A stretch of 64,000 nucleotides of DNA from an uncultured bacterium (GCA_947073645.1 CAMTMK010000010.1:1-64000); one strand, 5' to 3'; numbered from the stretch's first letter, positions 40,385-50,207 are shown. A program made the numbers and translations. The notes: a model not told the origin generated them from the letters alone.

Positions 40385-40538
40385 TAAAGAAGCTTACGAC
40401 AAAATTCCTGAAAATAAAGAATATATTGTTGTTCCAAACGCAACCCATATTGAAATGTATTACAAACCTGAATATGTAAATCAGGCAGTAGAAAAATTAA
40501 GCGAATTTTACGGGAAAAACTTGAAAGGGAATAAATAA
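40382..40538 (+). pseudogene. C-terminal remnant of an alpha/beta hydrolase
   Basis: SKEAYDKIPENKEYIVVPNATHIEMYYKPEYVNQAVEKLSEFYGKNL matches the C-terminal His-containing end of dienelactone-hydrolase-like enzymes; catalytic Ser/Asp regions absent. Confidence 0.65.
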
Positions 40539-41476
40539 TGTTAAAGAAAGTTTTAGCGACTATCGCTTTAAGTACAGCGTTAACTCTTTGCGCTAATGCA
40601 GGAGAAGTTCCTAATTTTGAACTGAATAACGAAACAAAAATTCCTCAATTAGGTCTTGGGACATTTATGCTTGCTGAAGGCGAAGGAGAAAGTGAAGCCT
40701 ACACAGCAGCACTTACCGCTCTAAAAGCAGGATATCGTCATATTGATACAGCTCACGCTTACGGTAACGAAAGAAGTATTGGTCGTGCAATTAAAGACAG
40801 CGGAATCCCTCGTGAAGAAATTTGGGTTACATCTAAATTGTGGCCGAGCGAGTTTGGCGAAGGTAAAACCGCAGAAGCATTTGAAAAAATGCTTAAAAGA
40901 TTGGATTTAGACTATGTTGATTTGGTTTATGTTCATCAGCCTGTGGGTGATGTTATGGGTGCTTGGAAAGATTTAGAAAAAGCATACAAAGAAGGAAAAA
41001 TCAAAGCTCTTGGTATTTCAAATTTTGATAAAGATGAAAAGGTGTTTGATGAATTCTTTAAAACAGTAGAAGTTAAACCGCAAATTATGCAAATGGAATG
41101 TCATCCTTATGCTCAAAGAGAATACTGGCAAAAACGTATTAAAGAACAAAATATGCAGCAGGAAAACTGGTATCCGCTTGGAGGCAGACAAAGTAACGGT
41201 TTGATTTTAAAGGATAAAACTATTAATAAAATTGCGAAAGCTCACAAAAAATCACCAGCACAAATTATTTTAAGATGGCACATTCAAAAAGGATTTATTA
41301 CTATTCCGGGTGCAAGTAATCCTGATTATATAAAAGAAAATATTGATATTTTTGATTTTGCATTGACAGATAAGGAAATGGAACAGATTCACAAACTAAA
41401 TACAGAAAAAAGAATTTTTAATCCGCCTTATGAAGAAGCAAAAAAACGATATTTGGAAACTGTTTTACCAGATTAA
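40538..41476 (+). CDS. Aldo/keto reductase with N-terminal signal peptide
   Basis: MLKKVLATIALSTALTLCANA then IPQLGLGTFMLAEGE, HIDTAHAYGNERSIGRAI, IILRWHIQKGFITIPGASNPDYI. Confidence 0.92.
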   Translation: MLKKVLATIALSTALTLCANAGEVPNFELNNETKIPQLGLGTFMLAEGEGESEAYTAALTALKAGYRHIDTAHAYGNERSIGRAIKDSGIPREEIWVTSKLWPSEFGEGKTAEAFEKMLKRLDLDYVDLVYVHQPVGDVMGAWKDLEKAYKEGKIKALGISNFDKDEKVFDEFFKTVEVKPQIMQMECHPYAQREYWQKRIKEQNMQQENWYPLGGRQSNGLILKDKTINKIAKAHKKSPAQIILRWHIQKGFITIPGASNPDYIKENIDIFDFALTDKEMEQIHKLNTEKRIFNPPYEEAKKRYLETVLPD

Positions 41477-41487
41477 AATATTTAATA

Positions 41488-41573
41488 CGGAGAGGGTGGG
41501 ATTTGAACCCACGGTACAATTACTGTACACAGACTTTCGAGATCCGCACCTTAAGCCGCTCGGACACCTCTCC
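41488..41573 (-). tRNA. tRNA-Ser (CGA)
   Basis: Reverse complement GGAGAGGTGTCCGAGCGGCTTAAGGTGCGGATCTCGAAAGTCTGTGTACAGTAATTGTACCGTGGGTTCAAATCCCACCCTCTCCG; class II variable arm; loop CTCGAAA. Confidence 0.93.
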
Positions 41574-41575
41574 AA

Positions 41576-42817
41576 TTATTTTATATCTTTATGGTGGAAT
41601 TGTTTTGTCCCTGATGCATAATCAGATACGATGTTTCCGTCACCGATAAGTTTATATTTATAAATTGTCAAACCTTCTAAACCAACAGGACCTCTTGCAT
41701 GGGTTTTGTTGGTTGAAATTCCGACTTCTGCACCGAAACCATAGCGGAAACCGTCTGCAAAACGTGTTGATGCATTGAAGTATACTCCTGCTGAATCTAC
41801 TTTATTCATAAAATTCTCGGCATTTTCAATACTTTTTGTAATTATACTGTCAGTATGACCGGAACCATATGTGTTTATATGTTCGATTGCTTCATCTACG
41901 TTTTTTACAGTTTTATAAGACAAAATTTTGTCACCGTATTCGTGAGCCCAGTTTTCAGGGTTTGAAACAAGTTGAATTTCTGATAACTCTAATGCGCCCA
42001 AAAGGTCGTTTTTGTATGGGAAGTTTTCATGGATTAAAAGAGTTTCCACAGCATTGCATGCACTTGGGTATTGAGTTTTTGCATCTGTAACAACTTTTAT
42101 TGCCATATCAATATCAGCTGTTTCGTCCACAAATATATGACAAATTCCGTCAGCATGTCCAAGAACCGGAATTTTTGTGTTTTCTTTAATGAATTTTACC
42201 AGGTTATTTCCACCGCGCGGGATTATAAGATTTATATATTTATCACATTTTAGCATTTCTGCAACATCATCGCGTGAAAAAACCTGTTGAATAACGTTCT
42301 TGGGAAATCCTTCAACTTTTTCAAGTGCGGAATTTATTACAGACAAAATCTTTTTATTTGTATTTATGCTTTCTTTTCCGCCTTTTAGGATTACTGCGTT
42401 AGCAGATTTTATCGCGAGTGATGAAATTTGTGCAATAACATCAGGACGCGCTTCAAAGATTATGCCTAAGACACCTATCGGGCATGAAACTTTGTATAGT
42501 GTCAAATCGTTGTCTAATTCTCTCTCTAAAAGTTTTTTATTAACAGGGTCGTCAAGTTTTGCGATATCTCTGATACCTTGAATCATATCGCGCATTTTAT
42601 TTTCGTCCAGTTTAAGACGGTTAAAGGTTGATTTTGTAATTTCGCCAGTTTCAACAAGTTTTTCGGCATCTTTCAAATCTTGTTTGTTCGCATCAAAAAT
42701 TTCATCTTTATGTAGTTCAATTTCATCAGCGATTTTTAAAAGTGCTTGATTTTTAATATCTGTTGATAAATCTGCAATTTTTAATGAAGCTTCTTTTGCA
42801 ATTTTAGCGATTTCCAT
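41576..42817 (-). CDS. proA: Gamma-glutamyl phosphate reductase
   Basis: 413 aa; LGIIFEARPDVIAQISSLAIKSANAVILKGGKE, THARGPVGLEGLTIYKY. Confidence 0.96.
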   Translation of the reverse strand: MEIAKIAKEASLKIADLSTDIKNQALLKIADEIELHKDEIFDANKQDLKDAEKLVETGEITKSTFNRLKLDENKMRDMIQGIRDIAKLDDPVNKKLLERELDNDLTLYKVSCPIGVLGIIFEARPDVIAQISSLAIKSANAVILKGGKESINTNKKILSVINSALEKVEGFPKNVIQQVFSRDDVAEMLKCDKYINLIIPRGGNNLVKFIKENTKIPVLGHADGICHIFVDETADIDMAIKVVTDAKTQYPSACNAVETLLIHENFPYKNDLLGALELSEIQLVSNPENWAHEYGDKILSYKTVKNVDEAIEHINTYGSGHTDSIITKSIENAENFMNKVDSAGVYFNASTRFADGFRYGFGAEVGISTNKTHARGPVGLEGLTIYKYKLIGDGNIVSDYASGTKQFHHKDIK

Positions 42818-42826
42818 TTGTTCTCC

Positions 42827-43966
42827 TTAAAGCAGTGTGATATTGTCACGTGTAATTATTGCATCATAATTTTTAAATCCGAGGATTTCCATAATATTGT
42901 CAGAGTGGCATCCGATTACTTTTTCGCAGGAATCAGAACCATAATTTACGATACCTCTGGCAATTTCATTATGCTGTTCGTCAAGAATTGAAATTACATC
43001 ACCTTTTTTAAATTCGTTTATAACTTCGCAAACTCCGATTGGTAATAAGCTTTTTTGAGCAAGGAGTGCTTTTTTAGCACCGTCATTTACAACAATTTTG
43101 CCGATAATGTTTGTAGCATAGCCAATCCAGCGTTTTTTGTCTGATAATCCTTCATGTTGTGGTAAGAACATTGTTCCGAGTTCTTCACAATCAAAAATCT
43201 TTTTGATTACATAAGGAATTTTACCGTTAGCGATTAGAACTTTTCCGCCAAAGCGTGTAACCATTCTTGCCGCCTCAAGTTTAGTCCTCATTCCGCCGCG
43301 TCCGCCTGCTGATGCATCAGAGCCGAGTGCAAGAATTTCGTCAGTTACTTCGTCAACCCTTCTGATAATTTTTGCATTTGGATTAACTTTTGGGTTTTCA
43401 TCATAAAGTCCCTCAATATCAGAAAGAATTACAAGTAAATCTGCATCAAGTTCTGAGGCAACAAGTGCCGAAAGCTTATCGTTGTCAGAAAAACATACCT
43501 GCATGTGTTCATACTGCGGGTCAACTTCAACAGTTGAAACTGTGTCATTCTGGTTAATAATCGGTACTACGCCGAGTTCAAGAAGCTTGTTTAAAGTTGT
43601 TCTTAAACTTAAATAGCGTTTTCTCAGAGAAAAATCATCTTCTGTCAAAAGAATTTGTGATGATACCAGTCCGTATGTGTCAAATCCGCTTTCGTAGATT
43701 GACATTAATTTCCCCTGCCCGATTGCGGCACAGGCTTGTTTGAGGGCTACACCTTCGGTGCTTTCAAGACCTAAACGTTTTTTGCCCAAACCTACTGCAC
43801 CTGAGGTTACGACAATAACTTCTTTCCCCTGACGTGCTAAGCGTGACAAATCTTCAATAAATGAGAAAACTCTTGGCAGTGAAACATAACCGTCATCTCC
43901 TCTTAAAACATTTGTACCAAACTTGAAAACTATACGTTTTGCATTAATAAATTCTTTTCTGTCCAT
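42827..43966 (-). CDS. proB: Glutamate 5-kinase
   Basis: KRIVFKFGTNVL, VTSGAVGLGKKRLG, SAGGRGGMRTKLEAA, C-terminal PUA; start MDRKEF preferred. Confidence 0.95.
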   Translation of the reverse strand: MDRKEFINAKRIVFKFGTNVLRGDDGYVSLPRVFSFIEDLSRLARQGKEVIVVTSGAVGLGKKRLGLESTEGVALKQACAAIGQGKLMSIYESGFDTYGLVSSQILLTEDDFSLRKRYLSLRTTLNKLLELGVVPIINQNDTVSTVEVDPQYEHMQVCFSDNDKLSALVASELDADLLVILSDIEGLYDENPKVNPNAKIIRRVDEVTDEILALGSDASAGGRGGMRTKLEAARMVTRFGGKVLIANGKIPYVIKKIFDCEELGTMFLPQHEGLSDKKRWIGYATNIIGKIVVNDGAKKALLAQKSLLPIGVCEVINEFKKGDVISILDEQHNEIARGIVNYGSDSCEKVIGCHSDNIMEILGFKNYDAIITRDNITLL

Positions 43967-44028
43967 AGTCAAATTATATAATTGTAAAAATTTTTGCACA
44001 AGTTACTTTTTAGTAATATACTAAACTT

Positions 44029-45153
44029 ATGAAAAACGTTAGGCAGACAAATATTAATATCCACAGGGACAGCTGGGTTGAGATAAATATTGAAAATGTT
44101 TCAAACAATATGCGTGCTATCAGAAAAAATACGCCTCAAGGAATTAAACTTCTTGCTGTTGTGAAAGCTGATGCTTATGGACACGGGTCTGTAATGCTTG
44201 CTCCGACATTATTGGCATCAGGTGCTGATATGCTAGGGGTTGCATCAATTGATGAGGGTGTTGATTTAAGACAGGCAAAAATTAACTGCGAAATACTTGT
44301 TCTCGGGGCAGTTCCTGTTTGGGCTGTTGAAACTGCTGTTAAATCTGACCTTACTATTTCGATATTCTCAAAAGAGCATCTGGAAGCATGCAGGCAAGCT
44401 TATGAAAGAACAGGTATCAAACCAAAAGTTCATATAAAGCTTGATACAGGAATGAACAGAATTGGAATTTCTACTGAAGATGCCGTTGAATTTATTAATA
44501 AGGTTAGATGTGCTGATTATCTTGATTTTGGCGGAATTTTTACTCACCTTGCAAATGCTGAAATCAGAGAAAAAACTCAAATTCAAATTGACAGGTGGAA
44601 CAGTGTTATTTCGCAAATTGACACTAAAGGTTTGACTTTGCATATTCTAAATACTGCGGGTGCAATGTGTTATGATGTTCCAAATTCTAATATGCGTCGT
44701 GCAGGTATCGGTATCTATGGACTTTATCCTGATTTGCCTGATGATAATGTTAAAAAAACGAATTTGAAACCGGTTATGTCTTTAAAAGCCAGAATTGTTA
44801 ATATCCACGAGGCAAAAGACGGTGAAGGCGTAAGCTACGGGCATACTTTTACGGCTCATGGGGTAAGAAAAGTTGCGACAGTACCTTTGGGGTATGCTGA
44901 CGGCGTTCCTCGCTCACTTTCTAATAAGATTTGCGGAGTTTTAAACGGTAAAGAAGTTCCTCAAATCGGCAATATTACAATGGATCAAATGATGTTTGAT
45001 ATTACCGGTGTTGATGCAAATTTGGGTGATGTGATTACGTTATTGGATGAAAATCATTCAATTGATGAGTGGGCAAAGATTTTAGGTACAATTAATTATG
45101 AATTAACCTGTCGTTTGAAGGTTAGATTACCGAGGGTTTATACACGTGAATAA
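44029..45153 (+). CDS. alr: Alanine racemase
   Basis: LLAVVKADAYGHGSVMLA, HIKLDTGMNRIG, RRAGIGIYGLYP. Confidence 0.96.
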   Translation: MKNVRQTNINIHRDSWVEINIENVSNNMRAIRKNTPQGIKLLAVVKADAYGHGSVMLAPTLLASGADMLGVASIDEGVDLRQAKINCEILVLGAVPVWAVETAVKSDLTISIFSKEHLEACRQAYERTGIKPKVHIKLDTGMNRIGISTEDAVEFINKVRCADYLDFGGIFTHLANAEIREKTQIQIDRWNSVISQIDTKGLTLHILNTAGAMCYDVPNSNMRRAGIGIYGLYPDLPDDNVKKTNLKPVMSLKARIVNIHEAKDGEGVSYGHTFTAHGVRKVATVPLGYADGVPRSLSNKICGVLNGKEVPQIGNITMDQMMFDITGVDANLGDVITLLDENHSIDEWAKILGTINYELTCRLKVRLPRVYTRE

Positions 45154-46366
45154 TTTTGATTTAGGTATTGTAGGCGGAGGGCCTGCAGGATATACAACAG
45201 CTTTTCAGGCAAGACAAAAAGGATTGTCAGTTGTGCTTTTTGAAAAAGATAAAATCGGCGGGGTCTGTTTGAACCGCGGATGTATTCCGACAAAAGCGAT
45301 TTTGCATTCTGCGGAACTTTATGAAGAATTGAAGTGTGCATCTGATTTGGGGATAAATGCTGAAAATATCACTGTGGATTATGCAAAAGTACTTGAACGC
45401 AAGAATAGTATCGTTGAGAAACTAAGAAAATCGCTTGAGCTTTCTCTTAAAAATGCAGGAGTGACGGTGATTAACGCTGAAGCTTCAATTGAGGACGGAA
45501 AAATTGTTGCAGACGGTGAAACTTATGTGTGCAGGAAAATTATTACTGCGTCAGGTTCTGTGCCGAGGGATTTTGAGGGATTAAGGTTTGACCATGAATT
45601 TGTTTTAAGTTCGGATGATATTTTAGAAATGACAACTTTACCAAAAAGTATTGTAATTATCGGCTCGGGCGCAATAGGGGTTGAATGGGCGAGAATTTTT
45701 TCTGCGTTTGGAGTTGAGGTAAGTATTATTGAGCTTGCTGAGCATCTTTTACCTTTGGCGGATATTGAGGTTTCTAAGCGGGTAGAGAGAATTTTTAAAG
45801 CAAAAAAAATTAAGATGTACCTTTCAAATGGTGTTGAAAAAATTGAAAACCGCACAGTAACTCTTAAATCAGGAGATGTTTTAGAGCCTGAATGTGTTTT
45901 GCTAGCGGTTGGAAGAATTCCTCAAAAATCGGACGGGTTATGTATCGGTGATGCGTGTGGAAAAATTCAGCTTGCACATTTTGCAATTAAGCAAGCTATT
46001 GCAGAAGTTTCAGGAATTGAGTTTGATGAAAATTTAGTGCCGTCCGTTGTTTATGGATGTCCTGAAATTGCATGGGTTGGTAAGCGTGAACAGGATTTGG
46101 AAGATGGAACTTATAAAAAATCAAATTTATTGATTTCAGCACTTGGAAAATCTCATTGTGACAACTGCACGGATGGGTTTATAAAAATTCTTTCGCAAAA
46201 TGGCAAAATTGTTGGTGCGCACATTGTTGCAAAAGAGGCATCAGCTTTAATTCAACAAATAACAATCGCCATGCAGAATAACATGACGATTGATGATTTG
46301 AAAAAAGTTTGTTTTGCCCACCCGACATATTCAGAAGGGATTTTTGAAAGTTTGTTCAGATTGTAA
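45146..46366 (+). CDS. lpd: Dihydrolipoyl dehydrogenase-like flavoprotein (short form)
   Basis: GGGPAGYTTAFQARQKG, GGVCLNRGCIPTKAILHSAE, GSGAIGVEWARIFSAFG, CFAHPTYSEG; 406 aa, lacks ~30 aa before the GD motif. Confidence 0.85.
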   Translation: MNNFDLGIVGGGPAGYTTAFQARQKGLSVVLFEKDKIGGVCLNRGCIPTKAILHSAELYEELKCASDLGINAENITVDYAKVLERKNSIVEKLRKSLELSLKNAGVTVINAEASIEDGKIVADGETYVCRKIITASGSVPRDFEGLRFDHEFVLSSDDILEMTTLPKSIVIIGSGAIGVEWARIFSAFGVEVSIIELAEHLLPLADIEVSKRVERIFKAKKIKMYLSNGVEKIENRTVTLKSGDVLEPECVLLAVGRIPQKSDGLCIGDACGKIQLAHFAIKQAIAEVSGIEFDENLVPSVVYGCPEIAWVGKREQDLEDGTYKKSNLLISALGKSHCDNCTDGFIKILSQNGKIVGAHIVAKEASALIQQITIAMQNNMTIDDLKKVCFAHPTYSEGIFESLFRL

Positions 46367-46390
46367 GTCTTGCTCATTCGCGTTAAATAG
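46367..46390. repeat. Partial copy of the dispersed repeat (copy D)
   Basis: GTCTTGCTCATTCGCGTTAAATA versus GTCTTGCTCGCTCACGTTTAACG in copy A; between two convergent stop codons. Confidence 0.45.
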
Positions 46391-46631
46391 TACCTGTCCA
46401 AAATGGCGGTCTGCCAAAGTTCCAATATGTGTTTGTCGGATTGAAGTCTTTATGACGGCGTCTTTTCCATTTTCTTTTTGTTTCTTTAGTTTCGCTTACT
46501 TGCTGTGTATTTGCATCTTGTACGGTTACTTCAGTTACTGTTTCTTTGTATGAGCCTGGAACTTGATAAAGTTCTGCTGATGCTGTTCCTGCAATACACA
46601 ATAAGCATAAAAGTGTTATAAGATTTCTCAT
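46383..46631 (-). CDS. Small exported protein with basic low-complexity region
   Basis: 82 aa; signal peptide MRNLITLLCLLCIAGTASA; KETKRKWKRRRHKD. Confidence 0.7.
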   Translation of the reverse strand: MRNLITLLCLLCIAGTASAELYQVPGSYKETVTEVTVQDANTQQVSETKETKRKWKRRRHKDFNPTNTYWNFGRPPFWTGTI

Positions 46632-46704
46632 AAAAATTCTCCTTTAATTGTATTATAACGTTTCAAAACATGAAAATCAATATTTTTGCTATATAATTTA
46701 AATT

Positions 46705-47556
46705 ATGCAAAGAAGATTACCTGATTATTTAAAAAGACCGATTATTGATACTGATAAAACTCGTACGGTTAGAAAAATATTAAAAACAAAATGCTTGAAT
46801 ACTGTTTGTGAAAATGCACGCTGTCCGAACAAAAATGAATGTTATACTAAAAATACCGCAACCTTTTTGATTATGGGTAACAATTGCACTAGAAATTGCC
46901 GTTACTGTAATATTTCTTGTGCGCGCCCGGAGCCTTTGGATTTGAATGAGCCGAAACATATTGCAGAAGCCGTAAAAGATTTGGGGCTCAAATATGCTGT
47001 CATAACATCTGTCACGCGTGATGATTTGGCTGACGGCGGGGCAGAACATTTTGCAAATTGTGTTTATGAGATTAAAAATCTTTGCGGTGATGTGAAAGTT
47101 GAGATTTTAACACCTGACTTTAAGGGTGATATTAATGCGCTGGAAACAATTATTAAAGCTCACCCAGATGTATTCAATCACAATATCGAAACGGTTAAAG
47201 AAGTGTTTAAATCTGCTCGTCCGCAGGGAAATTATGAGGTTTCGCTTGAGGTTTTAAAATATATTAAAGACAACAGCGAAATTTTGACAAAATCAGGTTT
47301 AATGATAGGTTTGGGTGAAACTTTTGAACAGATTGAAAATACAATGACAGATTTAAAAAATGCAGGATGCGATATTTTGACAATAGGTCAGTATATCCAG
47401 CCATCTAAAGAACATTTGGAAGTTTCAAAATATTACTCATTAGAAGAATATGAAGATTTAAAAGTTCTTGCAAAAAAAATCGGATTTATGAGTTTTCAAA
47501 TTGGACCCTTGGTTAGAAGCTCTTATAAAGCATCTGATATTCTTAAACTTTCTTAA
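46705..47556 (+). CDS. lipA: Lipoyl synthase
   Basis: CPNKNECYTKNTATFLIMGNNCTRNCRYCNI radical-SAM CxxxCxxC motif, NHNIETV. Confidence 0.95.
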   Translation: MQRRLPDYLKRPIIDTDKTRTVRKILKTKCLNTVCENARCPNKNECYTKNTATFLIMGNNCTRNCRYCNISCARPEPLDLNEPKHIAEAVKDLGLKYAVITSVTRDDLADGGAEHFANCVYEIKNLCGDVKVEILTPDFKGDINALETIIKAHPDVFNHNIETVKEVFKSARPQGNYEVSLEVLKYIKDNSEILTKSGLMIGLGETFEQIENTMTDLKNAGCDILTIGQYIQPSKEHLEVSKYYSLEEYEDLKVLAKKIGFMSFQIGPLVRSSYKASDILKLS

Positions 47557-47608
47557 AATTACCCGCTTGGCTATTTGCATTTTGTAATAAAGCGAGTACA
47601 ATTGTCTT

Positions 47609-48427
47609 ATGGTAGTAGAGGAACAATTATATTCTGACATCCCGCCTACAAAGCTTAGGAACAAGGAGGAAAAATTTAAACCGGCAAAAACAAGTCGTTT
47701 TTGGCTTTGGGTTGCAAGCATGTTTTTCTTTAATATGCTTCAAAACAGATTTTATGCATTCCGTTACAAAGGTGCAGAAAATGCTGTTGAAAAAGATATT
47801 CCGACTATTCTTTTTGCGCCGCATTGCAACTGGTGGGACGGTATAGTTTTATATAATATTACACATAGAATTTTTCATAGAGAAATTCGCTTAATGGTTG
47901 AAGAATTAAACAGATTCCCGCTTTTAAGACGAGGCGGAGCTTATTCTGTAAATAAAAAATCTCCGCAGTCGGCTATGAAAGCTTTGCAGTATTCTGTTGA
48001 AGTTGCCGGAGATTTAAGAAATATGCTCTGTATTTTCCCTCAGGGAATTATCAGACCGCCTCATTTCAGACCTATTGAATTTCAAACAGGGCTCGCATAT
48101 ATCGCACAGAATGCTGTCAAAAAATATGGTCGAGTTAATTTAATTCCATGCGCAATTGATTATTGCTTCTTTAGAGATAACAGACCCGAAGTTGTTGTTG
48201 ATTTTGGGAAACGTATAGAGCTTTCTAAAGATGCGCCTATAAACAGAAAAGATTTGACTACAATGTTGGAACAAGCTTTGACCCAAACTTGTGATGCTCA
48301 AGCTTATGATATTTCGCACGGTGAAGTTTCAAAATATAATATTTTGTTCAAACAGCATTTGAAATGGTACAGACGTATTGAACAACGCTTGAAAAGTATT
48401 GACTTACCGCCTGTTTCAGGGGTTTAA
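47609..48427 (+). CDS. 1-acyl-sn-glycerol-3-phosphate acyltransferase-like (PlsC family)
   Basis: APHCNWWDGIVLYN, FPQGIIRPP. Confidence 0.85.
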   Translation: MVVEEQLYSDIPPTKLRNKEEKFKPAKTSRFWLWVASMFFFNMLQNRFYAFRYKGAENAVEKDIPTILFAPHCNWWDGIVLYNITHRIFHREIRLMVEELNRFPLLRRGGAYSVNKKSPQSAMKALQYSVEVAGDLRNMLCIFPQGIIRPPHFRPIEFQTGLAYIAQNAVKKYGRVNLIPCAIDYCFFRDNRPEVVVDFGKRIELSKDAPINRKDLTTMLEQALTQTCDAQAYDISHGEVSKYNILFKQHLKWYRRIEQRLKSIDLPPVSGV

Positions 48428-50085
48428 GCACTGTAACGCTTGAACGATTTTTCAATATTTTTTGAAATTGTATTTTTAACTGTATCGTATTCTGTTGTTA
48501 GGGATGAAATCTCTGTATCAAGGTTTTTCATTTTTAAATCAAGAGTTTCTTCTTTAGCATTAAGTTTTGCTTTTTCTGTATTGTATTTAGATTCTGCATA
48601 AGCAATTAATGTTTCGTCTGCAATCTCTTTAATATAAGTATCTGTGGCATAGTTGCCCTGATAATAATAGTTATCGTCTTTCATTCTTGAAACGAACATC
48701 ATGCCGTTTTGAAGCATTTGTTGTAAGTATTCGTTATCATTAATTCTATCATTTTCAGTCCAGCCGTTAGCACAAATCTGATTAAATAAAGCATCATAGA
48801 ATGTAGCTTGACCTAAATCATCACTTGAAACTTCAGAACCTATTTTCCATATATATTCGAAAGTTTTATTATTTGTTGCTAAGTGACTATTTGTAATTTC
48901 TCCTTTGTTTACGTTAAAAATTTCAATACCACTGCTGGTTGTTTTTGATATACCATTCATATAATCTGCAAAGTATGTTAAATAAGCATTTAACATGTTA
49001 CTAATATCTAATTTCGCTTCAGATTTTGTGTCCTCAAACCAAGAGATCGCAGCATTTTTGTATGAATCACTTGTCCAACCGATATAGTTGGAGTCTTGAC
49101 TTACGGGACGACCGCCATTACTACCAATTCCTAAAAATCTATTACTTTGATAGCCAAATGCGTTGTAATCAGTAGAGTTGTCACTGACGTTGCCTTTAAC
49201 AATAATTTCTTGAATTGCACTTCTTGCATATTCTAATGCTTTAAGTGAATAATCATCTATTCCTAAAGTAGCAGTCAAATATTCATCCATTTGATCGAGA
49301 ATATTTGTTACGATAAATTCTTGTGCATTTTGAAACATTGTTTCGTCAACATGGTCTTTATCATTTTTATTCCAAAGATAAAGATCTGCACTTGTGCCAT
49401 CTCTACGACCAATTAAATCTCCCAAATTAAATGTTTTAGTTCCGTTACTATCTATTAAATCATTACCAGCATCATCTTTAAGTTTTAACTCGGCGTCATC
49501 TCCATGTTTCCAAGCGTCATTTAAAGTGATATTTATAGTAGCTCCTGATTCGTTTAAGTAGTCTAAAAATTTATCTATATTACCAGATTCAGTCGCAATT
49601 GCAACATTAGCACCACCACCAAAGCCTGCAGCTTGGTTATATGGGAGACCGGTTATTGTTTCTGCTAATTTGTTTGTAATTAAACCTGCTCCGGCAAGAC
49701 CGCCAATGAATGCATTACGCATATCTTCTGACGGTAATGTTCCCAAACCTTCTTGCGGAATACCTGCTTTGCGTGCTGCTGCAGCATATTTAGAATTTAG
49801 GGTTACTCTGCCTAATGAGTCAGAAATAATTGTTGGCATGTAGTTGTTTAGTGCAGATGGATACATTAGTAAACCATATGACAATTGTGTGCTGGTGTCG
49901 CCTTTACCGTAGTAATCATATATTAATTTAGTTTGGTTTAATGAATTTTGATATTCATTTGAAAGGTCAGCAAGCTCTCTCGCCAATGCAATTTTTTGGT
50001 GAGACAGACGCATAGATTCAAATTCACAGTCGGATTTTCGTCCTGTGATTGATAATAGTCTAGCTTGTCCTGCTGCTAATCCCAT
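48424..50085 (-). CDS. MGxAAxQARLLSIT-family protein (paralogue of 14254..15765); function unknown
   Basis: 553 aa; MGLAAGQARLLSITGR; ESKYNTEKAKLNAKEETLDLKMKNLDTEISSLTTEYDTVKNTISKNIEKSFKRYS. Confidence 0.85.
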   Translation of the reverse strand: MGLAAGQARLLSITGRKSDCEFESMRLSHQKIALARELADLSNEYQNSLNQTKLIYDYYGKGDTSTQLSYGLLMYPSALNNYMPTIISDSLGRVTLNSKYAAAARKAGIPQEGLGTLPSEDMRNAFIGGLAGAGLITNKLAETITGLPYNQAAGFGGGANVAIATESGNIDKFLDYLNESGATINITLNDAWKHGDDAELKLKDDAGNDLIDSNGTKTFNLGDLIGRRDGTSADLYLWNKNDKDHVDETMFQNAQEFIVTNILDQMDEYLTATLGIDDYSLKALEYARSAIQEIIVKGNVSDNSTDYNAFGYQSNRFLGIGSNGGRPVSQDSNYIGWTSDSYKNAAISWFEDTKSEAKLDISNMLNAYLTYFADYMNGISKTTSSGIEIFNVNKGEITNSHLATNNKTFEYIWKIGSEVSSDDLGQATFYDALFNQICANGWTENDRINDNEYLQQMLQNGMMFVSRMKDDNYYYQGNYATDTYIKEIADETLIAYAESKYNTEKAKLNAKEETLDLKMKNLDTEISSLTTEYDTVKNTISKNIEKSFKRYSA

Positions 50086-50179
50086 TTTTTACCCTTTCCG
50101 TAAATCTTGGTTGAACTGTTTGGTTTTCTGTCAGTCGCTTTCGCTCCCGTTTTACCTTTCCTAGTAACGTTCATGTAGG

Positions 50180-50207
50180 ATTACGGAATTTTTGTTTGAA
50201 AACTTTA
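50180..50207 (-). promoter_or_regulatory. Sigma28-like promoter upstream of the 48424..50085 gene
   Basis: Minus strand TAAAGTTT-N12-TCCGTAAT. Confidence 0.45.

Noticed and set aside
40335-40538. Calling 40335..40538 an intact small gene
   Set aside because: The sequence matches only the C-terminal end of alpha/beta hydrolases and begins out of frame inside the flavodoxin ORF; remnant is more likely.
41430-41621. 63-aa plus-strand ORF containing ERVGFEPTVQLLY
   Set aside because: Spurious translation across the tRNA-Ser gene; RVGFEPT is a well-known artefact of antisense tRNA T-arm sequence.
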